In this document: in pieces, positions 14,513 to 27,263 of the stretch
Position numbering within the stretch: position 1 is the first letter of the stretch
Layout of the letters: every line of letters starts with the position of its first letter
Made by a program: the position numbers and the translations under genes
The notes under the pieces: model-generated
The model's database searches: none
What the model was told of the DNA's origin: nothing
The model's input: the letters and a program-made list of their open reading frames with translations, nothing else
From: Echiichthys vipera
Lineage: Eukaryota; Chordata; Actinopteri; Perciformes; Trachinidae
Assembly (NCBI GenBank): GCA_963691815.1
Contig: OY829653.1
Span: 30,855,750-30,919,749 of the forward strand
Length of the DNA: 64,000 nt
Direction of reading: 5' to 3'

Positions 14513-15138
14513 TTTAACTTGGTCAACAGCCAGAGTCGTCCCTGATTTAATTGATTTCCTCTGGCAGACACTAATTATTGTTTCCTAGCTACAAAACTTT
14601 TACAAGTCTTTATTAATTATTTTTTTTTATTCCTCTCCTAAGTTCAGCGACAGAGAAAGGAAATGCAGCCATAAAAATCCAAAAAACACTAATGGCTCAG
14701 TTTCAGTTCCAAAGGAATTTCATTTACTTTACATCTAGACTGTGTAGAGAGAGAGAGAGGGAGAGAGAGCAGGAAAGAGAAAGAAGGCAGTCATAATTTC
14801 TCAGGCCTCTAAAATTACCATGTGGCCACACGGAGATGGAGGCTGATAGATTTTGAGAAATGGAAAGTGAGAGGCATAGGGGAAGAAAATTAAATAAGGT
14901 GAACAGAGAGAATGATATTTAGCATTGAACGGTCTTGTCATCCCTCTCTATCGTTTCGGCAGTAATGTTTTTTTCCAATTCGAGGCTGTTTACCAGCAGG
15001 TGGATGGAAGGATTGCTTGAGGTTACCAAAATAAAAGTGGCTTTTCTCCACATTTTCCTCCATCTCCTCATTCTATTCCTCCTCCTCTTCTCTCTCTTCT
15101 CCTTGCTTTTGTCACACTCCCCCTCCTCCCTGTCTCCA

Positions 15139-15163
15139 CCCCCCCGGGGGGGGGGGGGGGGGG
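15139..15163. repeat. C7-G18 homopolymer junction
   Basis: Seven C followed directly by eighteen G. Such runs are error-prone in sequencing, so the exact lengths may not be real. Confidence 0.9.
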
Positions 15164-18100
15164 TTCTTGCTCTGAGCCTTGCTGCTCCCTTGTCCCCAGA
15201 GCAGATCATATTAACATTTTATAAAATCAAGATTTCCTGCATTTAAATAGTTGTGGTTTCCCAACTGGTTCCAGTATCTCGGAGGGGGAATTCAAACCTC
15301 CTTCCATTACTCAAAGTCAAAACGCTGCCTGCACTGTTTTTACATACAGTAGAAGGGGAACAATGTCAGAGTGATTGGGGGGAGCTTAGAAACGACAGAT
15401 CCCTGACAGAGCATCCACAGGTTCCCGCCTGTAGAGGGCCCAAGTGATGAAGGGATAGACGGAGAGAGGAAGGTGACTCATTTTCACCTTCCCACTGCCG
15501 TGTGGTCCAGATCTCTGAATCATAAGCAGGTGTCCTTACTGCTCTTTTCCCATCCCTCTCACTGGTCTTTCCCTCCTTCTGCCTCTCTGTGGGGTTCTGA
15601 AGCCTGAGAAACAGGGAGGAAACACAGGAGCTATGATTCAGTCTGACCCCAGCTCAGGGGAGCAGGAGGAGGAGATACAGTGTGTTAAAGTAGAGAGCAA
15701 CAACTTGTGTTCAGCCTCAACTTTAGTCAAACAAAAGTAACACATTCTGTTGTCACCTACTTAGCTTTTCTCAGTATGCAAATGTATAAATTTGATCATC
15801 CACTCGCTGTTTGGGCAGCTGCCAAAAATGGCTCCGACAAACATCGCACCATCTGCTCCCCTGCTGTTGCTTTCGTGCATGACACTGTGGAATAGTGTCT
15901 CAGCAGGGTCTTTCATCTCTCAGCAGGGCTCTGTGCTGCCATTATGGCCCTGCTAGCCTGTGACCGATACCATAAAAGTTCTGTGGCCTGAGATGAACCA
16001 CCAACCTTCAGCCATAACCACTTCTGCATCTGTTGTTTCTGTCATTGTTGTTATTATGAGAAACACGGCCCATTTTATTGATGCACACTTTATTTCCCCT
16101 TAGTGAAAAAATGCAACCTTTGTTAGGGAGTTAGAATCTGGGGGGAGTCAGTGGATATTTCACTTCAGAGCGGCCCATTGAACCAGAAAGAGCAAGAGTG
16201 TATTTTAGCCAAGATAACTATTATTTTAGTGGGACAGTGCACAACCAGACCTGCATTAGTCACAGCTAATGCACTATAAAAATAAAAGACTGTCCATGTG
16301 GTTAATTTGATCTGCAGTTTTTACACCTCATCCACCAAAACTTCAGTCCCACTTTTTAAAAGTTTGGCATAATGGAGGAAAAACAACAAAAAAAAGTTGA
16401 GCGTGAAGATCTCAGCATGGGCTTATTCCTGATTTTCCACACTGATTAATGTTAACCTATATTAGCCCACCTGAGACAGCATAGCGGGAGTCACTTTCAG
16501 AACAATTTTCATTACATCTCCTGAGTAAACATTTGCTCAAGCTGATGTCAATTCAATTTGTCTGCCGGCTGATAAGAGGTAGCTAGCAGTGGAATTTTTA
16601 GACATATAAGCATCAGTGAAATAACAGAAGACCTAATAGCACTGTTGATATTGTTAATAAAAGTAATGGCAGACAAGTCTGTGGATGTCAGCAGCCACAG
16701 CCTCAGAGGGAGCTTAGGGAGTCTTCAGTTGCAGAGATCACACCTGGCCTGGGTTGATCATGGAAATTGAAATCATTTCTTTATATTGTGTATTTACTTT
16801 AGTTTGCCTACCTTTAGTTAACCTTTTGAAAGACCATGATTGGTCAATCTGTCCCAGAAAAGTAACTTCATGCAGAATATTTTGTGGTTTGGCAGGAACG
16901 CGGGTGGGTAACAGGGATGGAAATCAGATCTGTATACAGTGCTGCCAACAGTCCTGGTTTCAAATATATTTGTAAATTGTTTTGAATATTGAAACTACTT
17001 GAAAAGTTAGCTTTCCAGGCATTTGAACCACGTCCAAGATGGAACCTTGACTCAAAAATTAAGATACCATTTAAGATAACCCTTTGGCTGATATTTTGCC
17101 CTGAGGTGTGGCTGCAAGGCCTACTTTGTGTTGCGCTTTAGGAAATCACAGATCGGACCCTTCCAGCCAAGAGAATGTCAGCTATTCAGGGTTACATGTT
17201 GTTTATCAGATAAGGTACACACACAATCAGGCAGCGGAAACTGACGCTGCCCAGACTGTATCATGCACTCACATACATACGCACACCTGTGTATACACAT
17301 ATGTATACACGCATATTGTCTTTCACACGTACAATTAGACAAAGTCTTCCTCTTGGACACATATACACAATCCATTTGACATATACACAGGTGCCTTCTC
17401 CTCCCAAAAGCCATTGCCAGACGTAGACTCCACATAGCTGAAAATGCATTTCAGTTTGGTTTTTTTCTTTTTCCATCAGCCCTACAACATTTTTGAGCTG
17501 GTTATCAATTTCATCTCCACTCTCCTCCAAGGCCAGGGCTACAAGTCAAAGGGAACATGACGCAAATTCAACCATGCAAATGTATTCCACTGTACCATAT
17601 ACCTCACATATTCATTTCTGTATGCTGTCATGTGTATAGAATATCACAGGTGAAGAAAAAACACCCTCTGTGTTTTAGCAACGCAGTTCTGGGAACTCTC
17701 TGCAGAGATTCAGTGAGTTTCCGCTCCGGTGGCTCAGCGTTGGGGTTGCGGGTGCACCACTCTGTCAGGTACAATTATAAGAAGTTGATTCCAGGAAAAC
17801 CTGTGTGGCATTTCATACATGATGTAAGCTACAGTTACCTCATGCATTCCTCCATAACGGTACAGCCCCACACATATGAATGCACACATACACACACATT
17901 TTGTGAACACAAAGCTTTTAACAGACCCACACACACCAACTTGATGACAGTTGTTCCATGAGTTTGGCGAGTCCATGGAGCTCTGTACCTCTGGTAAACA
18001 ATTTGATCGTCACAGACACATGGGCAAAGACAAATGCACTCGCTCACGCATATGCACCGCACACACGCATCTAACTGCCTGGCATCCTTCAGTTGTGCTG

Positions 18101-18589
18101 CTAAAAGCTCGCTGCCACCACTGATCCATCAGTGGCTGAGTTGTGCAGGTGGTCGAGGGAACCTGAGAACCTGGTTTAGTTTACACAGGAGCACCAGACA
18201 CATTAATTCTAATTTTGGCAAACTATGAGAGTAATGAATTGAGCACTACCAGTCACCACATAACGTGTGAACCCTCTCATAAACTGATTGTTATTCAGTG
18301 TGAGAAACCACTCAAGGACTTCAATGCCATTGGGTCTTATTGGTATTGTAGCATACAGTTTCCCCGTTTTGAGTTATGCTGTGGTCACGCAGTGTTGTTA
18401 TGGAGACGAGTTATCATCTTGGTGGTCTGCGGTTAAAGTGTTGTCATTTTTCCTGACTAGATGAGAAATTAAAGATTGGTACAATTCAAGGTTGTAATAC
18501 AGACACCATAGAAATCACTTGCTCAATCCTTCTCCGGGGCAGGGATTCCCCTTGTCTTAAAAAAGACTTGTCTTTGCTGAGTAGCATGT

Positions 18590-19280
18590 TGTGTGGACAG
18601 AGGAGAACTGGGCCAGAGTGACTTCAGTGATGAGAGGACGTTCGGTTTATTTGGGTCTGATGGAAACATTATGTTGGGCGTAGCACTGGGGAAAGACTGA
18701 ACCCAAAGTGTGTAAAGAAGTCAGTTACATCTTGAGGAGGAAGTGTCATGGTTTGGGGGATGTTTTCTGCAGGAGGAGTTGGGCCTCTTGTACAGCTACA
18801 TGGCAGGGTGGATGCAAATGTTTATGTGAACCTCCTTCAGCAACATGCAATACCTTCACTGTTACTGTTTCCCAATCAGCTGCAATCAGCGACAATGTCC
18901 CCTGTCACTCGTCTAAAACAGGTGAAGCAGTTCCTTGAAGCTGAGAATACTGAAAAAATGAAAAGGCCAGAACAGAGTCCAGATCTAAACCCCATAGAGA
19001 ATCTCTGGAAAATCCTTGGTGACTATGTAATGTGTAAGAAACCCACTCCAGTTAGTGAACTGTGGAAGAGCCTAAGTCAGAATGGACCAAGATCAAAGCA
19101 GAGCAGTGTGAGAAACTAGTGATGTCCTGTGGGTGCAGATGTGCTGAAGTCATTCAAAGCTGTGGCCTCTACACTTCTTGTTCATTTTTGAATCCTACAG
19201 AAGAAAACATTGTTGAAATCTTCTCTTCTGACACAGTGAACACTGTTCTCTCATTTTGATCACTGTTTTTTTCACTAAAT
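18590..19280 (+). mobile_element. Tc1-like transposase relic, same group as 6555-7345
   Basis: A + strand remnant of a Tc1-type transposase. The frame contains FSDERTFGLFGSDGN (first acidic motif, 5' part), then MVWGMFSAGGVGPLVQLHGR and SPDLNPIENLWKILGDYVM. Frameshifts and stops separate these pieces, and the second Asp (SDNVPCH) lies in another frame from its neighbours. The 3' part (GATGTCCTGTGGGTGCAGATG and following) is nearly the same as in the relic at 6555-7345. The inverted left end seen there is not found here, so this copy is truncated or more decayed. Confidence 0.75.
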
Positions 19281-20068
19281 AAAGGTAGATAGACATCAGG
19301 CATTTTGCTGATTCAGATATATTCACCAGCAACAAACAGTGTTTCAGCAGAATTATGCAAACTAGAGAGAAGCAGGGAACATTGCGCATCATGACTACAA
19401 GAAAGCCATTTCAAAACATTTCCTCCAAGCTCCAAGAGAGAAAATAAAGATCTGTGATCATTTTTATTTTAGTTGTTCACTGGTTGTCATCAGTTGGCTC
19501 TATGGAAAATAGGAAGGATGGAATGAATTATTGCAATGGGCTTTTGTGTTCAAATGATTTCATACAAGTAAATACTGGAATTTAGCCATTATTGACTGGT
19601 AAACAGAGGTGTGTACCCTGTTTACAAACACTCTAAATTGTATAAGGGACGACAGGGTTTGTTTGAGCCACAGGTATTTAACAAGGATCCCATGAGTACA
19701 GGGGTGTCTAACGACATGTTATCCTCTTTGATATTGTCCATTCCTATTGTGTTTGCTCAACAAAAGCAAAAATAGTTGTAAGAATACCACACGGTCTTTA
19801 TCATTTCAGCTTTATACTTTTCATAAAAATATTGTTTGTGATTCATTATGTTGTGTCAGGTCTTATATTGTCTTCAAAGAAGAAATCAGCCACAGAGAGT
19901 CAGTCTAGGCAGGGTATTTCCTTAAGGGAGCTTAAATCTGAGTTCAAGGACACCACTATAATTACTATGTAATGCTGCTACGCCTAATACAGAGGAAGCA
20001 TAAAAACCTAATTAAAATACTTATTTTGGGGCTACATATGTAAGTCTTTACTGTGTTTTTCCTTCCAG

Positions 20069-20265
20069 GTACCATGCATCCTCGAGTACTGGGATGAGCT
20101 CCAGCAGGCCTTTGTTCCATACCGGGAGTTCAGCCTCTCAGAGAGCAGTGCCTGCCAGCTGCAGCTGCCCAGCCTCAGCCTCACCGACCAGCAGAAGGAG
20201 CTAGTGGCATCAGACCTGTGGAGGATAGTACTCAATAATAATGGAGAGGGAGGAGATGAGCAGAG
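20069..20265 (+). CDS. vps13b: VPS13B exon 4 of window
   Basis: The exon begins after TTCCTTCCAG with VPCILEYWDELQQAFVPY and continues with REFSLSESSACQLQLP and SDLWRIVLNN. It ends with two bases of a Ser codon before GTGGGG. The donor is weak by consensus (GTGGGG rather than GTRAGT) but the phase (2) fits exon 5 exactly, completing AGT. The last residues (NNNGEGGDEQ) are polar and probably a loop. The block LEYWDELQ and the block SDLWRIVLN match vertebrate VPS13B as I recall it. The previous exon is 10.4 kb upstream. Confidence 0.94.
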
Positions 20266-21963
20266 GTGGGGGAAAATCTATGTTTATCTTGGACTGTTTT
20301 TTGGTGCTTGTAGATTTCTGTATATACTGCATGCCCGTATACCCAAGCTTTGTGTATGCCTACACACAGATATGTGTGTGGATCTACAGTGTGTGTGCCG
20401 TCTAGTGCGAAGGAAAGCAGATAGAGCGCACCCAGCCCGCTCGAGCACAAAGAGCTAGCAATGTGTCCCTCGCCCCACATCTGGTGTGCAGGAGCAGGGA
20501 GCGGGCTTGGAAGGCGTTCAGATCGGCCTAATGAGATTTCCCAGCACACCAAGTGCCTGTCAGGGCCCATCCGGATTCCTTCCTGCTTACCTTGAGTGTA
20601 TCTAATCGAGGGGAAGCTCATGGGAAGCAAGAAGAGTAAAGCCCCCTTTGGGTTGGCTCATAAGTTCTTAGGCCTGGTCTGGATTGGACTGGGTTGAGTA
20701 GGGTTGGGATGGGATAGGGTGGTCTAGGCCTGCCAAGCACTGCAACACCTCAAAGATCATACTTTTATGCCCTTCTTCTCACCACTGCTTCCTCTCTTCA
20801 TCATCCTCTGTCATGTCTCACTCGGCATCCCGTTACATATTCTGTGCTTCATCCATTTATCATTTCTTTCTGTCTTTTTGTAATTCCTTTCTTATCCAAA
20901 TTTACTCTCTCTTTTTTCTCTTTACCCCCTTTTTACTTCCTCTTAGGATTTAGGGAATTTTTAGTGGAAGAGAATTGCCAAGCCCACATTCTGTGTGGCT
21001 TAGAAAGCTCCAGAGGAGCAGAAAGGGAGGAATAAGAAAACATGTAAGAGAAGAAACAGAGAAAAAAAATCTACACTACCAGATACAGTGTAAAGCAAAA
21101 TATACATCTGTGTTTCATTATAATCATAGTCCAAACACTACATTTCCTTTATGTTTAAATTATTTGTCTTTTTTGATCAAAATTGATTCCCCTTTCCTTA
21201 CTCGTTGTTTCATCTGCCTTACTTTAGTTTCCACCAGAAAAATAACTTGGCTGCCCTGCCAACTGGAAGTAATGAAAATTGTCAACATATGATGCTTATC
21301 TTTTTAAGGAGCACTCTGCTGCACCAGCATTTTTCAGGTCTTGAGCGTTTCCTGCTGGAGTTTTTATGGTGGATCATGGTAGCAGCAAATTACAGAGCAA
21401 ATGGTCATTCACTTCAATTACCTTCCATTCAACATCATCAACCATGACATGCAATTAATGTCTATGGAGAGGTTCTCCTGGAAACTGCGGCAGTAATAAT
21501 GTACCTAAACTCACAGCATCGGACAGCGAGGAGGCCCTCACCATATTCTTGTCTCTTTTTATTCCTTTTTGTCTGAATAATTGTAGCCATTTCTGACAAC
21601 AATGTCACACAGTTTGTAACTCACTGGGCAAGAGACAAAAGCATTCAGCTACAAATAAGAATCAGACTATTTTAATTAGGAGTAGAATTTTTGTGGCCAT
21701 TATTCCACAGCTGTGCCTATGCTTTTGATATTACAAAACAAAGTTTGGTATTTTCTATCCTTAGAACTGTCAAATGCAGTCATATATTACAATGTTTTCT
21801 CCATTATATATTTATGATATAAACAGAGAGCATTCAGTTCATACTTTTTCTTTATTTCATTGGACTTTTAGTGTTTTCTGTGCTCGGTGGTTTTTTTCAC
21901 AGCCAGAATTGCCACTTCATGTGTTCATATGTGCCTGTCTGCTGTTCTCCTCTTCACCTCCAG
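20266..21963 (+). other. VPS13B intron, 1,698 bp
   Basis: No exon or complete mobile element is seen. A G-rich patch of GGTTGGGATGGGATAGGG type lies at about 20660-20730. The segment TTTTTATGGTGGATCATGG near 21361-21379 has a short relative near 22605-22660. The acceptor is CTTCACCTCCAG. Confidence 0.65.
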
Positions 21964-22145
21964 TTCGGATAGTGAGTGTGGGTCCCAGCTGCCCTGTGAT
22001 CAGTTGGTATCTCCGATTGCATTGGCAGCCTGCACCCGTGTGGATTCCTGCTTTGCACCCTGGTTTGTCCCCTCCTTCGGTGTGTCCCTTCAACTGGCAC
22101 AGCTGGACATTCACCTCTGCCACCATCTAGAACAGCTGGGCACAG
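21964..22145 (+). CDS. vps13b: VPS13B exon 5 of window
   Basis: The first base completes the Ser codon left by exon 4, and the last G starts a Val codon finished by exon 6 (182 nt = 1 + 180 + 1). The peptide runs SDSECGSQLPCDQL, then LAACTRVDSCFAPWFVPS, then FGVSLQLAQLDIHLCHHLEQ, ending LGT. The central cysteine-containing block is strongly like vertebrate VPS13B as I recall it. The donor GTAAGA is strong. The opposite-strand frame here is a shadow. Confidence 0.95.
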
Positions 22146-22660
22146 GTAAGATCCAGATCGCAAAGAGTCTTCTGAGTTTGGAGATAAGAAAGGATAAAAC
22201 TTTGTTTGTCCAAAAGGAAATAGGAGTGAGCAGTTACAATACAAAGTACTCAGAGTGCATATATATAAGTCTAAGATAAAAATAAGATGCAAATCAAAAA
22301 TATGCCAAAGTTAGGTTACTAGTATGGATCATATAACTTAAAACAGGTTAACGGCAGGGATCGGTCTAGGTGAGTTTGCATATAGATATGTATGTACAGT
22401 ATCAGATCTGAGGCATGAGAATGCATGGTTAATACAGAATGTGTATTATTATGTCCATATTGGACATCATGTCCTATTATGTCCCATTATGTCCATGAGT
22501 CAGTTGTAAGGAGCTGAGCTGAAGAGTATTTGGCTTAATCGGAGGGACTGAAGCCTAGTTTTTTTTTTTTATTGCTGGGGGAAAAAGTCTTCTTCTTAAC
22601 AGGTTTTTTTGGTGGATCATGGTAGCGGCAACTACCATGCCAATGGCCATTCACTTTAAC

Positions 22661-22735
22661 TAATAATAACAATAAACTTTATTTATAATGCACTTTTTAT
22701 TCAAAATATGTAACTCAAAGTGCTTTACAATATTG
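22661..22735 (-). repeat. Retroposon 3'-tail relic
   Basis: On the minus strand this reads TGTAAAGCACTTTGAGTTAC and then an AAATAAAG-type ending with TTATTATTAG. That is the tail style of common fish retroposons. Only the tail is recognisable. Confidence 0.5.
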
Positions 22736-22834
22736 TGTGACACCTACAGCAATGCATACATGCATTCCTTTTGTTTTTGAAACTATTTAAAAAAATTAAT
22801 TTGAGTTTTTTCTAATAGATGTTTAGTCTGTATA

Positions 22835-22917
22835 ATATTTGTTGTTTGTATATCTGGAGTTTTGTAACAAAAATAATTTCCCCATTGGATTATTAAAGTA
22901 TTTCTGATTCTGATTAT
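22835..22917 (+). repeat. LINE-type 3' tail relic
   Basis: It contains AATTTCCCCATTGGATTATT followed by AAAGTATTTCTGATTCTGAT, a tail ending in a short TCTGAT repeat that is typical of 3' ends of fish non-LTR elements. No coding part is visible upstream. Confidence 0.5.
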
Positions 22918-23069
22918 TTATTTCATATGTGTTTTTCTCAGGTGGCAGGTTATTTCTTTTTATTCTAAAAAAGATTAGCATTACATATTTTGATATTTAG
23001 GCCATATTTTGATCAAATATGTCTTACAGTCCAGTCTTGTAATAAGGAATCTGTGTCTCACTCCCCCAG

Positions 23070-23290
23070 TTCCATCTCGACAACTTCGTCCATTCCTGCC
23101 AGACAGGAAGTTACCTCAGGAACAGGAGTTCATGGTGACTGGTTCTAGGGAACCAAGGGTCTTTCTACGACAATGGAGCAATGGACCATGTCAGTGTCAG
23201 GAGGTCAGCTTTTCCACCCAGCTAGACTGCAAGCTGCTAGAGTACAGAAACCTAACACACCTACAGCTCCTCCAGCCTTGTGTTGTACAG
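23070..23290 (+). CDS. vps13b: VPS13B exon 6 of window
   Basis: The exon starts with TT, completing a Val codon begun in exon 5, and ends in CVVQ at a phase 0 donor (GTAGAG). The peptide includes VPSRQLRPFLPDRKLP, SREPRVFLRQWSNG, CQEVSFSTQLDCKLLEYRN and LTHLQLLQPCVVQ. FLRQW and DCKLLE are the best matches to the vertebrate protein as I recall it; the rest is more divergent than in neighbouring exons. The next exon is only 111 bp away. Confidence 0.93.
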
Positions 23291-23401
23291 GTAGAGCTTG
23301 ACTATTGTGCTGTATGTCTGTCTAGATACATATGATCTGAAACATTGGTTAAGAAATGTGAAAACAATTTAATTTGTAATTTAATTTCATGTGTTTTTTA
23401 G

Positions 23402-23533
23402 GGCCAGGCTGCAGTCACCTGCTGCACCCAGAACACCACGTTGGATGTGAATGTGTTTGTGGACCCTGTTTTCCTCAATATCAGCCAGTATGCCATCCAC
23501 ACTGTGGACACTGCCCTGCGCAGCTGGCAACAG
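23402..23533 (+). CDS. vps13b: VPS13B exon 7 of window
   Basis: Forty-four codons lie between the acceptor GTTTTTTAG and the donor GTAAAA, phase 0 on both sides. The peptide begins GQAAVTCCTQNTTLDVNVFV and ends NISQYAIHTVDTALRSWQQ. The ending pattern (hydrophobic positions and AxRSWQQ) fits the vertebrate protein, while the first half is divergent. The 111-bp intron before it (23291-23401) is the shortest in the window. A short, probably beta-rich segment just before the SHR-BD/VAB part is likely; that is inference. Confidence 0.92.
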
Positions 23534-23840
23534 GTAAAAGTTTTTTACAGTATAGACATTTTATATATAAAGATTCCCTTCGGGCATGTATGAAGACATA
23601 TACACAATTCTGCTTGGGACAATATTGTGTGTATTATACAGTATGTTGTTGCAAAAAAAATGTAAAATTACCACGTTAAAATTTTTAAAAGGGCATATTG
23701 TCTTTCTACCTCATTAGAAATTCCAGAATTGATGGATATGTAAGTGTGTTTATTTCTAAAGTTTTCCTGCTGGACACAAGATGACTCCTACTAATGCAAG
23801 CCCATTCTCAGTGTATGTGCACTAGTGGCTCCACGTTTCT

Positions 23841-24340
23841 ACAGCACTGTTTCCAAAAGTTGTTGGGACGCTTGGGAAAAGATGGGAGCCGTGTAAAATA
23901 TCAATAGAAACAGAATGTGGTGGTTTGCAAAACATTGAAATCCCATATTTAATTGGAAATAGCACAAAGACAACATTTCAAAACTGAGACATTGTTCTTT
24001 AAAAATTATATCCTATATTCATGCCAGCAACACATTTCGAAAAAGGGTGACAGTCAGCACCATAACACAAACTTGCGACTTTTAACAGACGTGTTACTCA
24101 TTGAAAATGTTTGTTGCATTATGAAACGTAAAGTACAACAGGAGAGCATCAACTGTTGAGCAGCTGAAATCCTTCATCAAGCAAGAAGTGGAAAACATTC
24201 CCCTTTCACAATGACAGAAACGGGTCTCCTCAGTTCCCAAACGCTTCCAGAGTGTTGTTCAAAGAAGAGGGGATGCAGGCGCAGCAGACCCTGGCCCAAC
24301 TATTTCCACTCGCTGCTGGCATCATATTCTTAGGGGTGTA
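23841..24340. repeat. Relic of a dispersed teleost DNA repeat
   Basis: The segment contains GTTTCCAAAAGTTGTTGGGA, then CCCATATTTAATTGGAAATA and GCCAGCAACACATTTCGAAA, a series of motifs I recognise from a repeat common in many fish genomes. There is no coding capacity and the ends are unclear. The Tc1 element starting at 24341 lies directly against or inside its 3' side. Confidence 0.45.
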
Positions 24341-25936
24341 CACTACCGTTCAAAAGTTTGGGGTCACCCAGAAAATTTTGTGTTTTCCATGAAAAGTCAC
24401 ACTTATTTACCACCATGAGTTGTAAAATGAATAGAAAAGTCAAGACAGTGACAAGGTTAGAAATAATGATTTTTATTTGAAATAATATTTTTTTTCCTTC
24501 AAACTTTGCTTTCGTCAAAGAATCCTCCATTTGCAGCAATTACAGCATTGCAGACCTTGGGCATTCTAGCTGTTAATTTGTTGAGGTAATCAGGAGAAAT
24601 TTCACCCCATGCTTCTAGAAGCCCCTCCCACAAGTTGGATTGGCTGGATGGGCACTTCTTGCGTACCATACGGTCAAGCTGCTCCCACAACAGCTCAATG
24701 GGGTTTAGATCTGGTGACTGCGCTGGCCACTCCATTACAGATAGAATACCAGCTGCCTGCTTCTTCTCTAAATAGTTCTTGCACAACTTGGAGGTGTGCT
24801 TTGGGTCATTGTCCTGATGAAATTGGCTCCAATCAAGCGCTGTCCACAGGGTATGGCATGGCGTTGCAAAATGGAGTGATAGCCTTCCTTATTCAGAATC
24901 CCTTTAACCCTGAACAAATCTCCCACCTTACCAACACCAAAGCAACCCCAGACCATCACGTTACCTCCACCATGCTTGACAGATGGCGTCAGGCACTCTT
25001 CCAGCATCTTTTCAGTTGTTCTGCGTCTCACAATGTTCTTCTGTGTGATCCAAACACCTCAAACTTCGATTCGTCCGTCCATAACACTTTTTTCCAATCT
25101 TCCTCTGTCCAATGTCTGTGTTCTTTTGCCCATATTAATCTTTTTCTTTTATTGGCCAGTCTCAGATATGGCTTTTTCTTTGCCACTCTGCCCTGAAGGC
25201 CAGCATCCCAGAGTCGCCTCTTCACTGTAGATGTTGACACTGGCGTTTTGCGGGTACTATTTAATGAAGCTGCCAGTTGTGGACCTGTAAGGCTTCTATT
25301 TCTCAAACTAGAGACTCTAATGTACTTTTCTTCTTGCTGAGTTGTGCAGCGGGGCCTCCCACTTCTCTTTCTACTCTAGTTAGAGCCTGTTTGTGCTGTT
25401 CTCTGAAGGGAGTAGTACACACCGTTGTAGGAAATCTTCAGTTTCTTGGCAATTTCTCGCATGGAATAGCCTTAATTTCTAAGAACAAGAATAGATTGTC
25501 GAGTTTCACATGAAAGTTCTCTTTTTCTGGCCATTTTGAGCATTTAATCGTCCCCACAAATGTGATGCTCCAGATACTCAACTAGCCCAAAGGAAGGTCA
25601 GTTTTATAGCTTCTCTAACCAGCTAAACTGTTTTCAGCTGTGCTAACATAATTGCACAAGGGTTTTCTAATCATCCATTAGCCTTCTGACCCAATGAGCA
25701 AACACATTGTACCATTAGAACACTGGAGTGATAGTTGCTGGAAATGGGCCTCTATACACCTATGTAGATATTGCACCAAAAAACAGACATTTGCATCTAG
25801 AATAGTCATTTAACACATTAGCAATGTATAGATTAGTTTAAACTTAGATTAGTTTAAAGCACTGTTTAAAAAAACAGTGCTTTTCTTTCAAAAATTAGGA
25901 AATTTCTAAGTGACCCCAAACTTTTGAACGGTAGTG
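24341..25936 (-). mobile_element. Complete but inactive Tc1-like transposon
   Basis: The ends are exact inverted copies over about 27 bp (CACTACCGTTCAAAAGTTTG and onward, GGGGTCAC) and are flanked by TA on both sides (24339-24340 and 25937-25938). The element is about 1,596 bp, the usual size for Tc1-like transposons. The minus strand carries a broken transposase. A small palindrome (AAAGCACTG ... CAGTGCTTT) lies at 25856-25884. Confidence 0.9.
24499..25535 (-). pseudogene. Tc1 transposase pseudogene
   Basis: Read on the minus strand, the N-terminal part contains SMREIAKKLKISYNGVYYSL (a helix-turn-helix-like segment) but has in-frame stops before it and in the linker. The stretch 25306-25028 reads RNRSLTGPQLAASLN and later LWTDESKFEVFG, carrying the first catalytic Asp. 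The frame then shifts into 25031-24768 with KHGGGNVMVWGCFG. After a further shift, 24786-24499 reads WPAQSPDLNPIELLWEQLD, carrying the catalytic Glu. At least two stops and two frameshifts separate these parts, so no active protein is possible. Confidence 0.88.
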
Positions 25937-27130
25937 TACATCAGACTCTTAAATAATATAAGCTGAATATTGGACAGGATTGACTTACAAACTAGCTGTG
26001 ATGTCACAAATCATGCCATGAAGGCCTGGCCCTTAAAATCTAATTTTCAATGAGCACAGAGAAACTTTCTACTTTCAGCAGATAAATATGAATACTAGGG
26101 CCTGTCCAATATGGGATTTTTCAGACAAATACCGATTATAGAGGGAAATATTCACTGATTATCGATATGGCTGCCAATATTGTGAATTCTTGAGTTGGAA
26201 TTAAAATATACCTTTTTTATGTGGATTGTTTAGCAGTTTTTCTCTGATATGACTCTGTTAAGAAGGCTATTTTCTTAGACAAATAAAGAAAGAATATTTA
26301 ACATTATACCTTATATACACAATGAATTACATTGTCAAATAATGCTAAATGAACACTGACAAAATAATGAATAAAAATAAATAAATAGCTAAATAAACAT
26401 GTTCTGTATCAGTCAACTGAAATAACCATTGAAATAAAGAATAAATACATATTAAATAAATAGCTATAAGACACAATTTCAATCATTTCAAATTTTCTGC
26501 AATATAGTATACGTTCTGTAAAAAAGGTTTTCATATTGGTGCACATCTGAAAACATACAGTATAAGCCGATACTGATAGATGCTGATATCAGAAGTAAAA
26601 TAGTTGATATCTTTCATGACAATTTGTCATGGCAGTCCCTCTGCAACTTTTCACTGCTGCATGGTAATAAGTAATATGATCACTCAGGTAAAGGTAACAA
26701 GAGAATTACCTTGCTGTTTGGTTGCTAACTGGAGCCAGTGTAAATGAGTAGAAAATGTACGTACATTCAGAGTATATGCTGAAAGACATTCCTGTGTCCC
26801 AGATGGAGTATCAGCTCGACACACTCACAACAAAGTGGTGAGAATGAAGGGATGGTTTCAGTTGTATGCCAGTGGTAATAAAATTTGTAGGATGGAACTG
26901 ACTTTCACTTTGCTATAAACTCTAACTGAGCAGCTACAGTGTGTCTGTTCTCGGGCTTCTAGTCCTATAGTCTTCGTCATCTCTCAGTTCTCAGCACTCA
27001 GCACTGCCTCTGGTAGCCAGTATATGTGTGTGTGAAGTGATGCCCGTGAAAACACGGTAAAACTTGGTGGTGACACCTGCCAAGACTTCATCTGGCCTTA
27101 GTCCTCCACCTACTACTGCAGACAAACGCT

Positions 27131-27263
<133 letters not shown>

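Larger units (their letters stand above)
22146..23069 (+). other. VPS13B intron, 924 bp
   Basis: The intron holds two retroposon-like tails (22661-22735 and about 22835-22917) and a short repeat related to 21361-21379. The acceptor tract is CTCACTCCCCCAG. Confidence 0.7.
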
